From Nodosilinea sp. P-1105 (lineage in GTDB: Bacteria; Cyanobacteriota; Cyanobacteriia; Phormidesmidales; Phormidesmidaceae): 64,000 nucleotides of DNA. How positions within the stretch are numbered: the first letter of the stretch is position 1; each line of letters starts with the position of its first letter. The stretch is from the NCBI RefSeq assembly GCF_012911975.1, contig NZ_SMDQ01000025.1:1-64000 (forward strand), in the 5' to 3' direction. The translations under genes were made by a program, and so were the position numbers. Below the pieces are notes generated by a model. The model did not search any database. It was not told the DNA's origin and was given only the letters and a program-made list of their open reading frames with translations. This document shows, piece after piece, positions 10,481-20,380 of the stretch.

Positions 10481-11572
10481 TTAGACGTTGAAGCGAAACA
10501 GCATCACGTCTCCTTCTTGCACCACATAGTCCTTGCCCTCACTGCGCACCTGGCCTTTTTCCTTAGCGGTGGTCATGGATCCTGCAGTCACTAATGCATC
10601 ATAGGCCACGGTCTCTGCCCGAATAAAGCCCCGCTCAAAGTCCGTGTGAATCACCCCTGCCGCCTGGGGTGCCACCATCCCCGCTTTGATTGTCCAGGCG
10701 CGGGTTTCCTTAGGGCCGGTGGTAAAGTAGGTGCGCAGTCCCAGTAAGTCGTAGGTGGCCCGGATCAGGGTCTTGAGCCCTCCCTGATCTACACCGAGGG
10801 ATTCTAGAAAATCCTGGCGTTCAGCGTCGCTAAGCTCTACCAGCTCGGCCTCCACCTGGGCCGAAATCACCACCACTTCAGCATTTTCTGCTGCGGCCAG
10901 GGCTTTGACTTGCTCAACCCAGGCGTTGCCGGTAGCGAGGTCGTCTTCTGACACATTGGTAGCGTAGATCACCGGTTTGCGGGTCAGCAATCCGAGGGAT
11001 TTGATCATGGCTTCCTCTTCTGGGTCAAGCTCTACCTGACGGGCGGTTTTACCGTCATTCAGCACCGGCAGAAACTTTTCTAAAACGGCCAGTTCTGCCT
11101 GGGCCTCTTTGTCAGCCCGGGCCAATTTGCGCACCCGCTCAATACGCCGTTCCAACTGGGCTAGATCTGCCAGGGCCAACTCCAGGTTGATTACCTCAAT
11201 GTCACGCGCCGGGTCGATAGAGCCAGAGACATGGATGATGTCGTCATCCTCAAAGCAGCGCACCACGTGGACGATCGCATCGACTTCACGAATATTGGCC
11301 AAAAACTGATTGCCCAGCCCTTCCCCCTGGCTGGCCCCCTGCACTAGGCCAGCAATGTCGACAAATTCCACCCGGGCTGGAGTGATGTCGGCCGAACTAG
11401 AGAGCTCCGCCAGCACCTGTAAGCGACCATCGGGTACCGCCACCACGCCGACATTGGGCTCAATGGTGCAAAACGGAAAATTGGCGGCTTGGGCCTTGGC
11501 GTTGGCCACCACGGCATTAAACAGGGTTGATTTTCCAACGTTGGGGAGGCCAACAATGCCAGCTCGTAACAT
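10481..11572 (-). CDS. ychF: Redox-regulated ATPase/GTPase YchF
   Basis: [22 protein letters not shown]...[20 protein letters not shown]-terminal TGS-like end. Confidence 0.96.
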   Translation of the reverse strand: MLRAGIVGLPNVGKSTLFNAVVANAKAQAANFPFCTIEPNVGVVAVPDGRLQVLAELSSSADITPARVEFVDIAGLVQGASQGEGLGNQFLANIREVDAIVHVVRCFEDDDIIHVSGSIDPARDIEVINLELALADLAQLERRIERVRKLARADKEAQAELAVLEKFLPVLNDGKTARQVELDPEEEAMIKSLGLLTRKPVIYATNVSEDDLATGNAWVEQVKALAAAENAEVVVISAQVEAELVELSDAERQDFLESLGVDQGGLKTLIRATYDLLGLRTYFTTGPKETRAWTIKAGMVAPQAAGVIHTDFERGFIRAETVAYDALVTAGSMTTAKEKGQVRSEGKDYVVQEGDVMLFRFNV

Positions 11573-11776
11573 GGGGGTACTTTATTCACCAAAAACACTT
11601 TTCATAGCATATGGGAGGACGGCCTGAATTGGCAGGACTGTTGCTACCCTTAGGACAATTCTTCCTACCAGGCTGCAACGCAGCCAACCACAAGGGGTGT
11701 CAGCATGACTGGGCTAGAGGGCAAAAAGCCAGCAGACAATCTAAGGTTATATGCAGCTACCAGGTATTGGCCAGGC

Positions 11777-12373
11777 ATGGCTCGGTTTGGGATTCCCCTA
11801 TGGGTGGTGGCGATCGGCCTGACGGGATGTAATACCCTAGGGCTGCCGAACCCGTTTGGTGGCAGCGCAGTGTCGATGGAGAATCAATATGTATCGCGAT
11901 CGCTGCGTCATCGCGATCTGGTTAGCAAAATGCTGCCAGTACAGCTGCGCCTCAGGGATGGCTGGCAACCAGCGCCAACCGGTTCATTGCACCGACAGGC
12001 TGACTTAGAAGCTTATCACCCCGACCAGGGGATGTATTTAATCGTCTTGGGGGAAAGCCGCGAGGCTCTGGACAATGCGGCTGCTGATCTAGAAGAACAG
12101 GCCACCCTTTACCTGCAACTGCTAAAGGGAGAATTTGACAATACCCTCTCTGGTGAAACCCAAACCAACGTCAATCAGGTTAATTCCCTACCAGCGGTTC
12201 AGTATGAGCTGCGGGGGGAGGTACTAGGGCAAGCGGTGGCTTATTTGCACACGACCCTGGAGCTAGACGACCACTACTACCAGGTTGTAGTGTGGACCGC
12301 TGACAATCGCTGGGAAACCAATGAAAGCGCAATGGGTGACATTGTTCAGGGCTTCCGAGTGGATCAAAATTAA
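11777..12373 (+). CDS. Putative lipoprotein, conserved hypothetical
   Basis: Lipobox LTGC after a short hydrophobic stretch; start set at MARFGIP within ORF 11705. Confidence 0.6.
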   Translation: MARFGIPLWVVAIGLTGCNTLGLPNPFGGSAVSMENQYVSRSLRHRDLVSKMLPVQLRLRDGWQPAPTGSLHRQADLEAYHPDQGMYLIVLGESREALDNAAADLEEQATLYLQLLKGEFDNTLSGETQTNVNQVNSLPAVQYELRGEVLGQAVAYLHTTLELDDHYYQVVVWTADNRWETNESAMGDIVQGFRVDQN

Positions 12374-12491
12374 TCGGGTGCTACCAGACCAATTCCTGTA
12401 TCTGCCCCTAAGGGTGGGGCCATTCTGTGGCCTAATAGACTAGGGTCTGATTTTAGCGGCCCTATGGAGTAACAATCGAGAGCGTAACGTC

Positions 12492-13109
12492 ATGCAGCGG
12501 TGGCTTAGGACATTAGTAAAAACCTGGACAATCCCAATCGCCCCATTCGCGGCCCGGTGCCGTCTGGGCTTGGGGTTAGGGATGGTAACGCTGCTGCTGT
12601 GGCTAGGGTTGGGGGGGCAACCGGCCGCCCTGGCGGGGCTGAACGACGATAATTACGATGGCAATATCTTCGCCCTGTATGCGGGCAATGGCTCTTTGGT
12701 GCCGCCTCGGGTCAACTTAGAACAGTCGCTTAAGTACGGCAAGCCTGCCCTGATGGTGATTTATGTGGACGATAGCCGCGACTGTAAGATATTCTCGTCG
12801 GTGATTTCGCAACTGCAAGCCCCCTATGGACGGGTGGCCAACTTCATTCCGGTGATGGCCGATTCAATTCCGGTCAAAGATACCTACGAGCCGACTGAAC
12901 CGGGTTACTACTTTCACAATGCGGTACCCCAGACGTTGATCTTTAACGCCGATGGGGAACTGGTGTTTAACGAAGTCGGGATTGTCTCCTATGAGGCCAT
13001 TGACGATGTGATGCGAGAGGTATTTGATCTGCTACCCCGCTCAGAATCGGTAGATCTGCGCCGCCGCCCCGTAAACGAAGTCAATACCGAACTGGTGCCA
13101 GAATCCTAA
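12492..13109 (+). CDS. Exported thioredoxin-like-fold protein, cyanobacterial
   Basis: Signal peptide then GKPALMVIYVDDSRDCKIFSSVI...PQTLIFNADGELVFNEVG. Confidence 0.6.
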   Translation: MQRWLRTLVKTWTIPIAPFAARCRLGLGLGMVTLLLWLGLGGQPAALAGLNDDNYDGNIFALYAGNGSLVPPRVNLEQSLKYGKPALMVIYVDDSRDCKIFSSVISQLQAPYGRVANFIPVMADSIPVKDTYEPTEPGYYFHNAVPQTLIFNADGELVFNEVGIVSYEAIDDVMREVFDLLPRSESVDLRRRPVNEVNTELVPES

Positions 13110-13229
13110 TAGAGGTTATGCTCAATCGGGTATCCGCGATGGCTTTCAAACGGGTACGATTATTCAAGGCGCAGGTATTCAAGTGGGCGATCGCGCCGTG
13201 ATTGTTCCTTAGGCCCACCAGTAGGGGCG

Positions 13230-14042
13230 CTAGGGTTTAGCTACTCCCTGCACTAGAGGCCGAAACGTCTCGACCCAGTGGCCCTGGGCGGTGACCAGGG
13301 TGGGGTAGGGGCGATCACCATAGTTTTGCCCCACCACCAGAGGGAAAATAACCTGATCGTCGAGGGCCACCCAGGTGGCCCCAGCAGCCTGAACAATCGC
13401 CCAAACAGCGGCAATGTCCCAAATTTTGGGGGTGGCTTCCACGGCCCCGATCGCCCAGCCAGCCCCCACAATCAGCAAATTGTAGGCCGCCGACCCCAAC
13501 ATCCGAATCTTGCAGGGAAAGGGGTTGGCAAGCAGGTGGGTACTGCGGGCACAGAGGCTAAAGAACTGGTTTTGGCCGGGGGCGGCATCGCTAGGGTGCA
13601 TCGGTCGTCCATTGCAGTAGGCCCCGGTGGGCATTTCTAGTCCGCTCTCCCCTGGCCAATAGCCATAAAAGTCCTGCCCCAGAGGGGGCATGGCCACATA
13701 GCCAAATACTGGCACCCCCCGGTACAGCAGCCCCAGGGAAATGCCCCAGACGGGAATGCCCCGGGTAAAGTTGGTGGTACCGTCGATGGGGTCAATAATC
13801 CAGCACCAGTCGGTGGCGGGGAAAATATGTTCGACTTCTTCGCTGAGCACCCCATGGTCCGGAAACTGCTGCTGGATAGCCAACCGTAGGGTTTCGTCAG
13901 CCCAGCGATCGCAGCGGGTGACCAGGCTACCGTCCGCTTTCACATCCCCCTGCACCTGGCCAAAGTCAACCAGCAGCTTGTCGCCTACATCCCCAGTGAT
14001 ATCTTTAGCAAAGGCCAGTACCGTATCCCAAACGTTATCCAT
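13230..14042 (-). CDS. Inositol monophosphatase family protein
   Basis: WIIDPIDGTTNFTRGIP motif, upstream SEE, downstream WDIAA. Confidence 0.93.
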   Translation of the reverse strand: MDNVWDTVLAFAKDITGDVGDKLLVDFGQVQGDVKADGSLVTRCDRWADETLRLAIQQQFPDHGVLSEEVEHIFPATDWCWIIDPIDGTTNFTRGIPVWGISLGLLYRGVPVFGYVAMPPLGQDFYGYWPGESGLEMPTGAYCNGRPMHPSDAAPGQNQFFSLCARSTHLLANPFPCKIRMLGSAAYNLLIVGAGWAIGAVEATPKIWDIAAVWAIVQAAGATWVALDDQVIFPLVVGQNYGDRPYPTLVTAQGHWVETFRPLVQGVAKP

Positions 14043-14155
14043 GGTTCATCCCTAGGGCTATTTAGACGGGGATTGCCCCATCGCGCCTATGACTATAGCC
14101 CATCGCCGCTGCTCTACCAGTGGCTTGCCTGGCAGTGTAAAATAGCCACTAGTTT

Positions 14156-14229
14156 GGGGTTGTAGCTCAGCAGGATAGAGCAACCGCCTCCTAAGCGGTA
14201 GGTCGTGGGTTCGAATCCCGCCAACCCTG
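14156..14229 (+). tRNA. tRNA-Arg(CCU)
   Basis: Cloverleaf: acceptor GGGGTTG/CAACCCT, anticodon arm ACCGC-CTCCTAA-GCGGT, T arm GTGGG-TTCGAAT-CCCGC. Confidence 0.95.
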
Positions 14230-14352
14230 TTCCTCAAAATCCGTTATTTCAAAGCTTTTCGGGAATCGCTTGACAGAAGCGGTGAATCCCTTTTTATCCG
14301 GATTTCCCTAATTTTGGCCAGAAAAGTAGGGAACATTTAGGGAACAAAACCG

Positions 14353-15441
14353 ATGGCCAAAGATTTTGACACGGCCCTGAAGGCAGCCAATACCCGGCTC
14401 AAGACAGCCAAGGTCAGAGTGACCTTGAGAACCAGGCGAGACTCTATCTTTATGCGAGCGACCCTGCCACCAAAGCCAGGAAGCAACCATGTGGATCCTC
14501 AGCAGTATGATCTCCGTACTGGCTTACCCGCTAGCCTGGATGGACTCAAGCGAGCCGAAAACGAAGCAAAGCTATTAGGCTCCCAGTTGGCGCTGAAAAC
14601 CTTTCGATGGGAAGACTGGATAGACATTACGCCGCCCAATGAGCGAAAAGGGGCAGAAGCCATTGAGGCATTCAAAAAGCACTGGTTTTCGACCCACCAA
14701 ATTACCGAAGCCACCTGGGAGCGCCACTGGCTACAGGTGTTCAAGCAACTGCCTCAGGATAAGGCCCTCACCCCAGAAATGCTGCTGACCGTTGCCTTGG
14801 ACTCCCAACCGGACTCCCGTAAGCGGAAACGGTCTAGTCGAATGCTGCAGCGGTTGGCGGAGTTCTTAAATCTGGAGATTAATTTGAAGGCCTACCAGGG
14901 GCACTACAACCAACCCGATAAGGCCCGTGACTTACCCAGCGACGAGTTGATTAGCACCTGGAGAGATAAGATTCCGAATCAAAATTGGCAATGGATCTTT
15001 GGGATGCTGGCGACCTTCGGCTTGAGGCCCCATGAAGCCTGGTTCTGTGAGTTCGAAGATCCGTTGACCCTGAAGGTGCTGGACGGAAAAACCGATGAGC
15101 GCATTGCTTCAGCCCTTTATCCAGACTGGGTAAAAAAGTGGAATCTTGAGGAGATGAAACCTCCGAAGCTTTCCTGTCAGACGTTTCAGCAGTACGGTGA
15201 TCGGTGTTGTAAACAATTCAGACGATACAATGTGCCCTTCGTTCCCTATGACCTGCGCCATGCCTGGGCATTGCGAGCAGCGGTCAAATTTCGGTTACCG
15301 GAAACGGTGGCAGCAAAACTAATGGGGCATTCTGTGGCGGTTCACCATAAGACTTACCACCGCTGGCTATCGGCTATTGAGCAGCGACAGGCGTATATGG
15401 ATGCGATCGCAAAAGGACCTTCTTCCCCAGAGGCTAAATGA
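14353..15441 (+). CDS. Tyrosine recombinase / integrase
   Basis: Catalytic blocks GLRPHEAW, PYDLRHAWALR, LMGHS...TYHRW; immediately downstream of a tRNA. Confidence 0.88.
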   Translation: MAKDFDTALKAANTRLKTAKVRVTLRTRRDSIFMRATLPPKPGSNHVDPQQYDLRTGLPASLDGLKRAENEAKLLGSQLALKTFRWEDWIDITPPNERKGAEAIEAFKKHWFSTHQITEATWERHWLQVFKQLPQDKALTPEMLLTVALDSQPDSRKRKRSSRMLQRLAEFLNLEINLKAYQGHYNQPDKARDLPSDELISTWRDKIPNQNWQWIFGMLATFGLRPHEAWFCEFEDPLTLKVLDGKTDERIASALYPDWVKKWNLEEMKPPKLSCQTFQQYGDRCCKQFRRYNVPFVPYDLRHAWALRAAVKFRLPETVAAKLMGHSVAVHHKTYHRWLSAIEQRQAYMDAIAKGPSSPEAK

Positions 15442-15763
15442 GTCGTCGTCGGCTGGGGTCTTCGGCTAGCCGCTTTTTGGCCAGGGGAATGTTGATGTAG
15501 TAGCGAGCCTTTTGCCGACCAGGCCGACGACGATCTTCTACTTCTTTGCTCTTGCCGACTCTCAACAGCCCCGAGTCCATATCTTTGTAGATTTGGCTGG
15601 GGCTGTCGTAGCCCAGAGCCTTAACGGCTTTGGCAATGGGCAGATACTCTGGCTCTTGCTTGGCCTCATTCAAACCAAGCATTTCGGAGAGGACCTGCCT
15701 GACTTTGATTTCAACTAGACGCTCTAGCTCATGGTGGGGAATCAGAGGCTCTTGCATGGTCAA
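15434..15763 (-). CDS. Small DNA-binding-like protein, possible excisionase/accessory factor
   Basis: 109 aa; IAKAVKALGYDSPSQIYKDMDSGLLRVGKSKEVEDRRRPGRQ resembles an excisionase/MerR-type HTH; convergent with and overlapping the integrase 3' end. Confidence 0.5.
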   Translation of the reverse strand: MTMQEPLIPHHELERLVEIKVRQVLSEMLGLNEAKQEPEYLPIAKAVKALGYDSPSQIYKDMDSGLLRVGKSKEVEDRRRPGRQKARYYINIPLAKKRLAEDPSRRRLI

Positions 15764-16527
15764 CCCTCCGCTTGGGTTTATTTGACATCAAACAGAGCAC
15801 TACTAATTGGCCGAGGTGAGACCAAGTCTACCAAGAGCAGTCAGAAGTCATACTTTATGGGTAAAAGTAATACTCTGCTTTACTTGAAAGATAGACCGTC
15901 AAGTTAGACAACGACAGAGGGACGAAATGTTCATTTATCAAAATAAATGTAGTTGTTGCACAATCCTTTCAAATTCATTGAACTGACTCTGAAAAAGTCA
16001 AAGAAAGCCCCAAAATATCCAACAATACATAACTTAATGACAATGAAAACCTATATGAGCCAAGGCATAGGAGACTCAAAGAGAGGTATTTTTCAAGCGG
16101 TATGGGTAAAGATTTGACTCGAAATGTTTCGTTGTCTTGCGATGAGGTTGCGAGCTCTCTTCTTCAACCCAGTGAACATTCTCTTGAATGGTCTGAAGAT
16201 AGAGGACTAGATGTATAGTCCAGATGAATAGAGAGTTCGGAAGCTTTGCAGACCTCTGTAAACCACGGATTTGCAGTACTTTTAGCCGAGTGCCTCTATA
16301 CCTTACCCCAAATTTACCCCAATAGCAGGCGCGTCCACAGAACCTGGTGTTTTCTGCGATCGCATCAATTCAGCGTTACTCTGCTGCTTGATAACACTAC
16401 TCGATAAAACTCAGCACTTTTTCAGCGCAAATCAACCGACTTGAGCTAGGATAACGGCATATCATTGGTGCTTTCCCTGATAAGTCCTGCGTTTTCCATC
16501 TTTCTCGACCGGTCTTTTAGGATAGCT

Positions 16528-16995
16528 ATGGCTAGATCACGCCAACCCCAAAGTTCATCTCCAGGTAAGCAGACTTCAAAAAGTAAGCCCCGAGTGCGAT
16601 TCATCTTTGAGCCCGATCGCACTTCCCCCAACGGCATCACCTATTCCTGGCTGATCCACGATACCTACAACGGCAAAGAGAAGGCGGCCACTGCCACTCG
16701 GGCTTTTTGGTTACCCTTCGCCTATGAAGCGGCAGGGGAGTACTCGGAAGATGAACTCAAGGAGTTGGCGCAGCAGTCGATCTGGCAAATGGAGGCTCAA
16801 ATTCAACATTTGAGGGAGAAGTTTGGTCTAGGGGTAGGCCCGACCAGTTCGGCGAATGAGGCGCTGGTGTCCTCTGCCTCTGTCGCTGCAGCGGAGGAAT
16901 CCTCCAGTGTTACTCCTTCATTTGCTCCCCCTCAGGCCGGGACTGTCGCTCCTGTGGATATTGACCTACTGGATGAGTTTACTGATGTCCTATGA
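16528..16995 (+). CDS. Hypothetical protein, possible element accessory gene
   Basis: ORF; start set at MARSRQPQ within ORF 16465; ATGA overlap with next gene. Confidence 0.55.
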   Translation: MARSRQPQSSSPGKQTSKSKPRVRFIFEPDRTSPNGITYSWLIHDTYNGKEKAATATRAFWLPFAYEAAGEYSEDELKELAQQSIWQMEAQIQHLREKFGLGVGPTSSANEALVSSASVAAAEESSSVTPSFAPPQAGTVAPVDIDLLDEFTDVL

Positions 16996-17663
16996 GTGAC
17001 GCCCATTTGCCAAAAACTCCCGGTTCTGAGAAGGGAAAGCAGGTTCGCGAGCAGTATTTTACTCTGGCCAAAAGTTCGGCCAGAGGGGTTAAGTCCTACG
17101 AAGACCTGTATCAGCGGTATGTGAGGAGTCCTAATGCAGCTCAGGCGTTGGATCAAGAGGTGGCCAGAACGGCGCTCCAGCATGGTAGTTCGCCTCGGCA
17201 GGTAATTCAATTGCTGGCACAGGGACCGTTTACGCAACAGCAAACGGTTGGCTTAGAGGCTGAGGAGAAGAAAGCCGCGATTCCTGGACTGCTGCAGTAC
17301 GCCCAAACAGTGGTCAACTCGGTTCAGCAGCAGCGCTATCTGGAATATGCCTGTGCCGTCACCGGGACTATTCAAAGCTACCCGGATCTGTATCGAGACT
17401 ATGTTGGTAGTGATCTCTCTGCCATTCAATTGGATCAGAAGGTGACCGCAGCGGCTTTGGGTGCCGGAGAGAATGTGAATGCAGTGTCTCAGCTCCTGCA
17501 GCAGGGGCCATATGCTCGATTTCAACTGGATGTAAAGCATGTGCCGCTTCAAACCATTGAGCAGTATGCCAGTGGTACAGTGGCGCAGGTGCAGGCGATT
17601 CAGTCGCTTCAGCTGGGGCAATCTCAGCGATCGCCTAATCTTGCCAAGGGGTTAGAGCGCTAA
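16992..17663 (+). CDS. Hypothetical protein with two internal repeat units
   Basis: SYEDLYQRYVRSPNAAQALDQEVARTAL...LLAQGPF and SYPDLYRDYVGSDLSAIQLDQKVTAAAL...LLQQGPY align. Confidence 0.65.
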   Translation: MSDAHLPKTPGSEKGKQVREQYFTLAKSSARGVKSYEDLYQRYVRSPNAAQALDQEVARTALQHGSSPRQVIQLLAQGPFTQQQTVGLEAEEKKAAIPGLLQYAQTVVNSVQQQRYLEYACAVTGTIQSYPDLYRDYVGSDLSAIQLDQKVTAAALGAGENVNAVSQLLQQGPYARFQLDVKHVPLQTIEQYASGTVAQVQAIQSLQLGQSQRSPNLAKGLER

Positions 17664-17749
17664 ATCCCAGCCTTCATCAAAGATTGGGACGTTCTAAATG
17701 TCACTTTTGGCACTGATCCGATTAAGCAATGTAGCCAAGCTGGCACAAT

Positions 17750-17986
17750 TTAGATGTCCTTCACTTCATTGCCTAAATACCGCTCTACAAAGGCTTTCGC
17801 AGCTTCTGGGTTTAGCTCTTTCAGGGCTCTGACAATGTCCAACACTGTCTCAGCCGACGGGTCACGTTTCTCATTCGCCCATCGGTAAACGCTGTTGCGC
17901 TCAATATTGAGAGCCATAGCAAGGCTGTATTGACTCACCTCATACTCCTCAAGCACCTGCCTGAGTACCTGTCCTGCTTTTCCCAT
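17750..17986 (-). CDS. XRE-family HTH regulator
   Basis: EYEVSQYSLAMALNIERNSVYRWANEKRDPSAETVLDIVRALKEL. Confidence 0.8.
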   Translation of the reverse strand: MGKAGQVLRQVLEEYEVSQYSLAMALNIERNSVYRWANEKRDPSAETVLDIVRALKELNPEAAKAFVERYLGNEVKDI

Positions 17987-18116
17987 GACCTCATGGTGTC
18001 AGAGGACAATAACCGAGTAAATGACCATTCGGTAGACGAGAGCCTAACTGTTGACGGCACCCGATTGGCCGACTATTATAACGACATCCAGACTGTCGAC
18101 ATTTACAAATTGTCCT

Positions 18117-18419
18117 ATGCAGACCCAAGCCTATCTTTCGAGCGATCCTGATTTAGCTGATGTAGAGACTGGGCAAGTCCGCCTGGAGCTAACGCTCAAG
18201 CTCCATAGCTACCCCAAGCCTGACCGAGAACCCGTCAAAATCCTGGTCATCGGCTCCAAGCAAGCTGTCAGCGCTATCGTTGCGGCCCTGCACCAACTCG
18301 GCTTTGCCGAAATTTTCGAATGGACTGATTTTCTTACCGCCCCTTGTGCTGAACGTTCTCTCCAGTTTCAACCTGGTGAAGTGATGAAAGCGCTCGTAAA
18401 GTACCTTCCCAAGGAATAG
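18117..18419 (+). CDS. Small conserved cyanobacterial-type hypothetical protein, paralogue of 225-473
   Basis: REPVKILVIGSKQAVSAIVAALHQLGFAEIFEW vs REPVRVILLGTASGMELIIAHLHHIGFAEPRAW. Confidence 0.6.
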   Translation: MQTQAYLSSDPDLADVETGQVRLELTLKLHSYPKPDREPVKILVIGSKQAVSAIVAALHQLGFAEIFEWTDFLTAPCAERSLQFQPGEVMKALVKYLPKE

Positions 18420-18721
18420 CGGCAGGGAATCTCGATTTGGTATCACTCTGCGACTTCTATGAGCTTTTTTGACTAGTCCTATCTCTGCGGCATCTGGGTG
18501 GACGATTTCAGTACACTCAGTCATCGCGATAACGGTGTCTCTAATGAGGGCACTGTTGCCGTTGATAGGGCTGCTTCGAAGTAAGGGCAAACAGAGGCAC
18601 TCACCGTCATGTGATGGCTTCCCAAAGGCCAGACCACGCGATAGATTGAATAGTCCTTTCATATTCGAAGCATCGCCTCCCAGCCCAATCTGATAATAGC
18701 TCTACTCCCAACCCGCTCACT

Positions 18722-19546
18722 ATGGTTTCCCTTGTGACAGTCCCTCAAAAAGATGCCTCATCCACCAAGTCTGAAGAGCCACGAGATCGCATCGGGTTTC
18801 GTGACGGCTTCCGGGGCACCCACAGCAGCCGTACCATGATGTTTGCGGAGCTTCAGGCCCTCCTCAACAGCACTCCGGCTGATGCGGCTAAACAGGCCTA
18901 CCAGGACGCCATCATTGAAGACAATCTTCTGGGCAAGCCCACCCTATCGTCTCGCAAGCTAACGGCTCAGAAGCTAACAGAGCTGTATGGCCTGGAGCCC
19001 AAGATTCCTCTTTTTCGTTTGATGCGCCACTACTGGGCCTTAGCAGACCAGGCCCAGCCCCAAATTGCTCTATTGGCAGCCCTGGCCAGAGACCCACTGC
19101 TGCGCACCAGTATGGACGTAGTACTAGAGACCGTCCCTGGGGAAGCCTTGAGTGCCCAGGCGGTAGAGCAGGCGATCGCAGATCAAAATCCCCACCGCTT
19201 CAGCGAGAAAACCCTCAGTTCCATCGCCCGCAACATTCGGTCTACCTGGACCCAATCTGGGCACCTGTCGGGCTATCGCCAGCCCCAGAAGATTCGCACT
19301 GCCATCCAAGCGACTCCGGCGAGTGTCGCCTATGCTGTTGCCATCGGCTACCTGGAGGGCCATCGCGGGCAACTTTTGTTGGAAACGAAATGGATTAAGG
19401 TGCTCGACTTAAACCCATCGGTTGCCAAGCAGCTGGTGCAGGAAGCTTCACGCCGGGGCTGGCTGGTGTATCGCGGCATTGGCGACATGATAGATATTAG
19501 TCTGCCTAACCTATTCACAGTCGAAGAGGAAAAGTGGCTTCAGTAA
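18722..19546 (+). CDS. brxA: BREX protein BrxA (DUF1819)
   Basis: DUF1819-like sequence; first gene of a syntenic BREX cluster. Confidence 0.85.
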   Translation: MVSLVTVPQKDASSTKSEEPRDRIGFRDGFRGTHSSRTMMFAELQALLNSTPADAAKQAYQDAIIEDNLLGKPTLSSRKLTAQKLTELYGLEPKIPLFRLMRHYWALADQAQPQIALLAALARDPLLRTSMDVVLETVPGEALSAQAVEQAIADQNPHRFSEKTLSSIARNIRSTWTQSGHLSGYRQPQKIRTAIQATPASVAYAVAIGYLEGHRGQLLLETKWIKVLDLNPSVAKQLVQEASRRGWLVYRGIGDMIDISLPNLFTVEEEKWLQ

Positions 19547-19823
19547 GTAAATCTACTTAACGTCTTTTGTCGTTAGACGAAGTAATTTTGCAGGTTCTCT
19601 GCTTAGTATCAAGCAATGGCTAAGATCCACCCAGGTTCCTGATGTATTGTTTCATTGATTTTAGGATGCATCGTAACTTCCATAACTGGGCAAACTATTG
19701 TTTGGCACGGCTACTCTAATGATGTGATGTCCATCCTAAAGCCAGCTCGATAGCTGTAGTTTTCCTTCACAGAAGACTTCAACTCTGGGCTTGGATACGG
19801 TTTACCTTCAATATAAAGTCTTT

Positions 19824-20363
19824 ATGAGTCGAGTTGATAAACTCATCCAGTCCTATAAGAGCTATATCTCACTGAAGTGGGAAGAGAACCTGTCGGGAAC
19901 CCAACGGGTGATCTTTGTGGTGTACGACAAGGCCGATGAGCGCACCCTGCGTAACAAAATTCCTGAATTTGAGCTGTGTACCAAACAGGCGGAGCATGGA
20001 TGGGCTCACCGGGACCTGACCAACGCCTTTCCGGAATGGATGGCCCAGGAAGACTATAAAGAGAGCTACTTCCAGACACCAGAAGACCTAGAGATGCTCA
20101 TGCCTGAGTTTCAGGAGCATCTGATTCAGCAGCTTGTCCAGATGTTGACGGCAGATACCGTAGATAGTAGTACGGTGGTTGCTCTATCGGGCCTGGGCGG
20201 GTTGTTTGGCTTTTTGCAAATCTCTGAGCTAGTTAGCAAACTGCAGTCCAACGTGCGGGGAAGGTTGCTGCTGTTTTTCCCTGGAGATTACGAGGACAAA
20301 AATTATCGCTTCTTAGATGCCCGTGACGGCTGGAACTACCTGGCCGTGCCAATTACGTCTTGA
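19824..20363 (+). CDS. brxB: BREX protein BrxB (DUF1788)
   Basis: MSRVDKLIQSYKSYISLKWEENLSGTQRVIFVVYD...GRLLLFFPGDYEDKNYRFLDARDGWNYLAVPI. Confidence 0.9.
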   Translation: MSRVDKLIQSYKSYISLKWEENLSGTQRVIFVVYDKADERTLRNKIPEFELCTKQAEHGWAHRDLTNAFPEWMAQEDYKESYFQTPEDLEMLMPEFQEHLIQQLVQMLTADTVDSSTVVALSGLGGLFGFLQISELVSKLQSNVRGRLLLFFPGDYEDKNYRFLDARDGWNYLAVPITS

Positions 20364-20380
20364 AATAGAGAAAAGTCGCA

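Noticed and set aside
13110-13212. Possible gene remnant (DGFQTGTIIQGAGIQVGDRAVIVP*)
   Set aside because: Too short to assign; no start and no recognised family.
15764-16440. Long non-coding gap considered as an RNA gene or oriT
   Set aside because: No convincing hairpin, nic-like motif or RNA fold recognised by eye.
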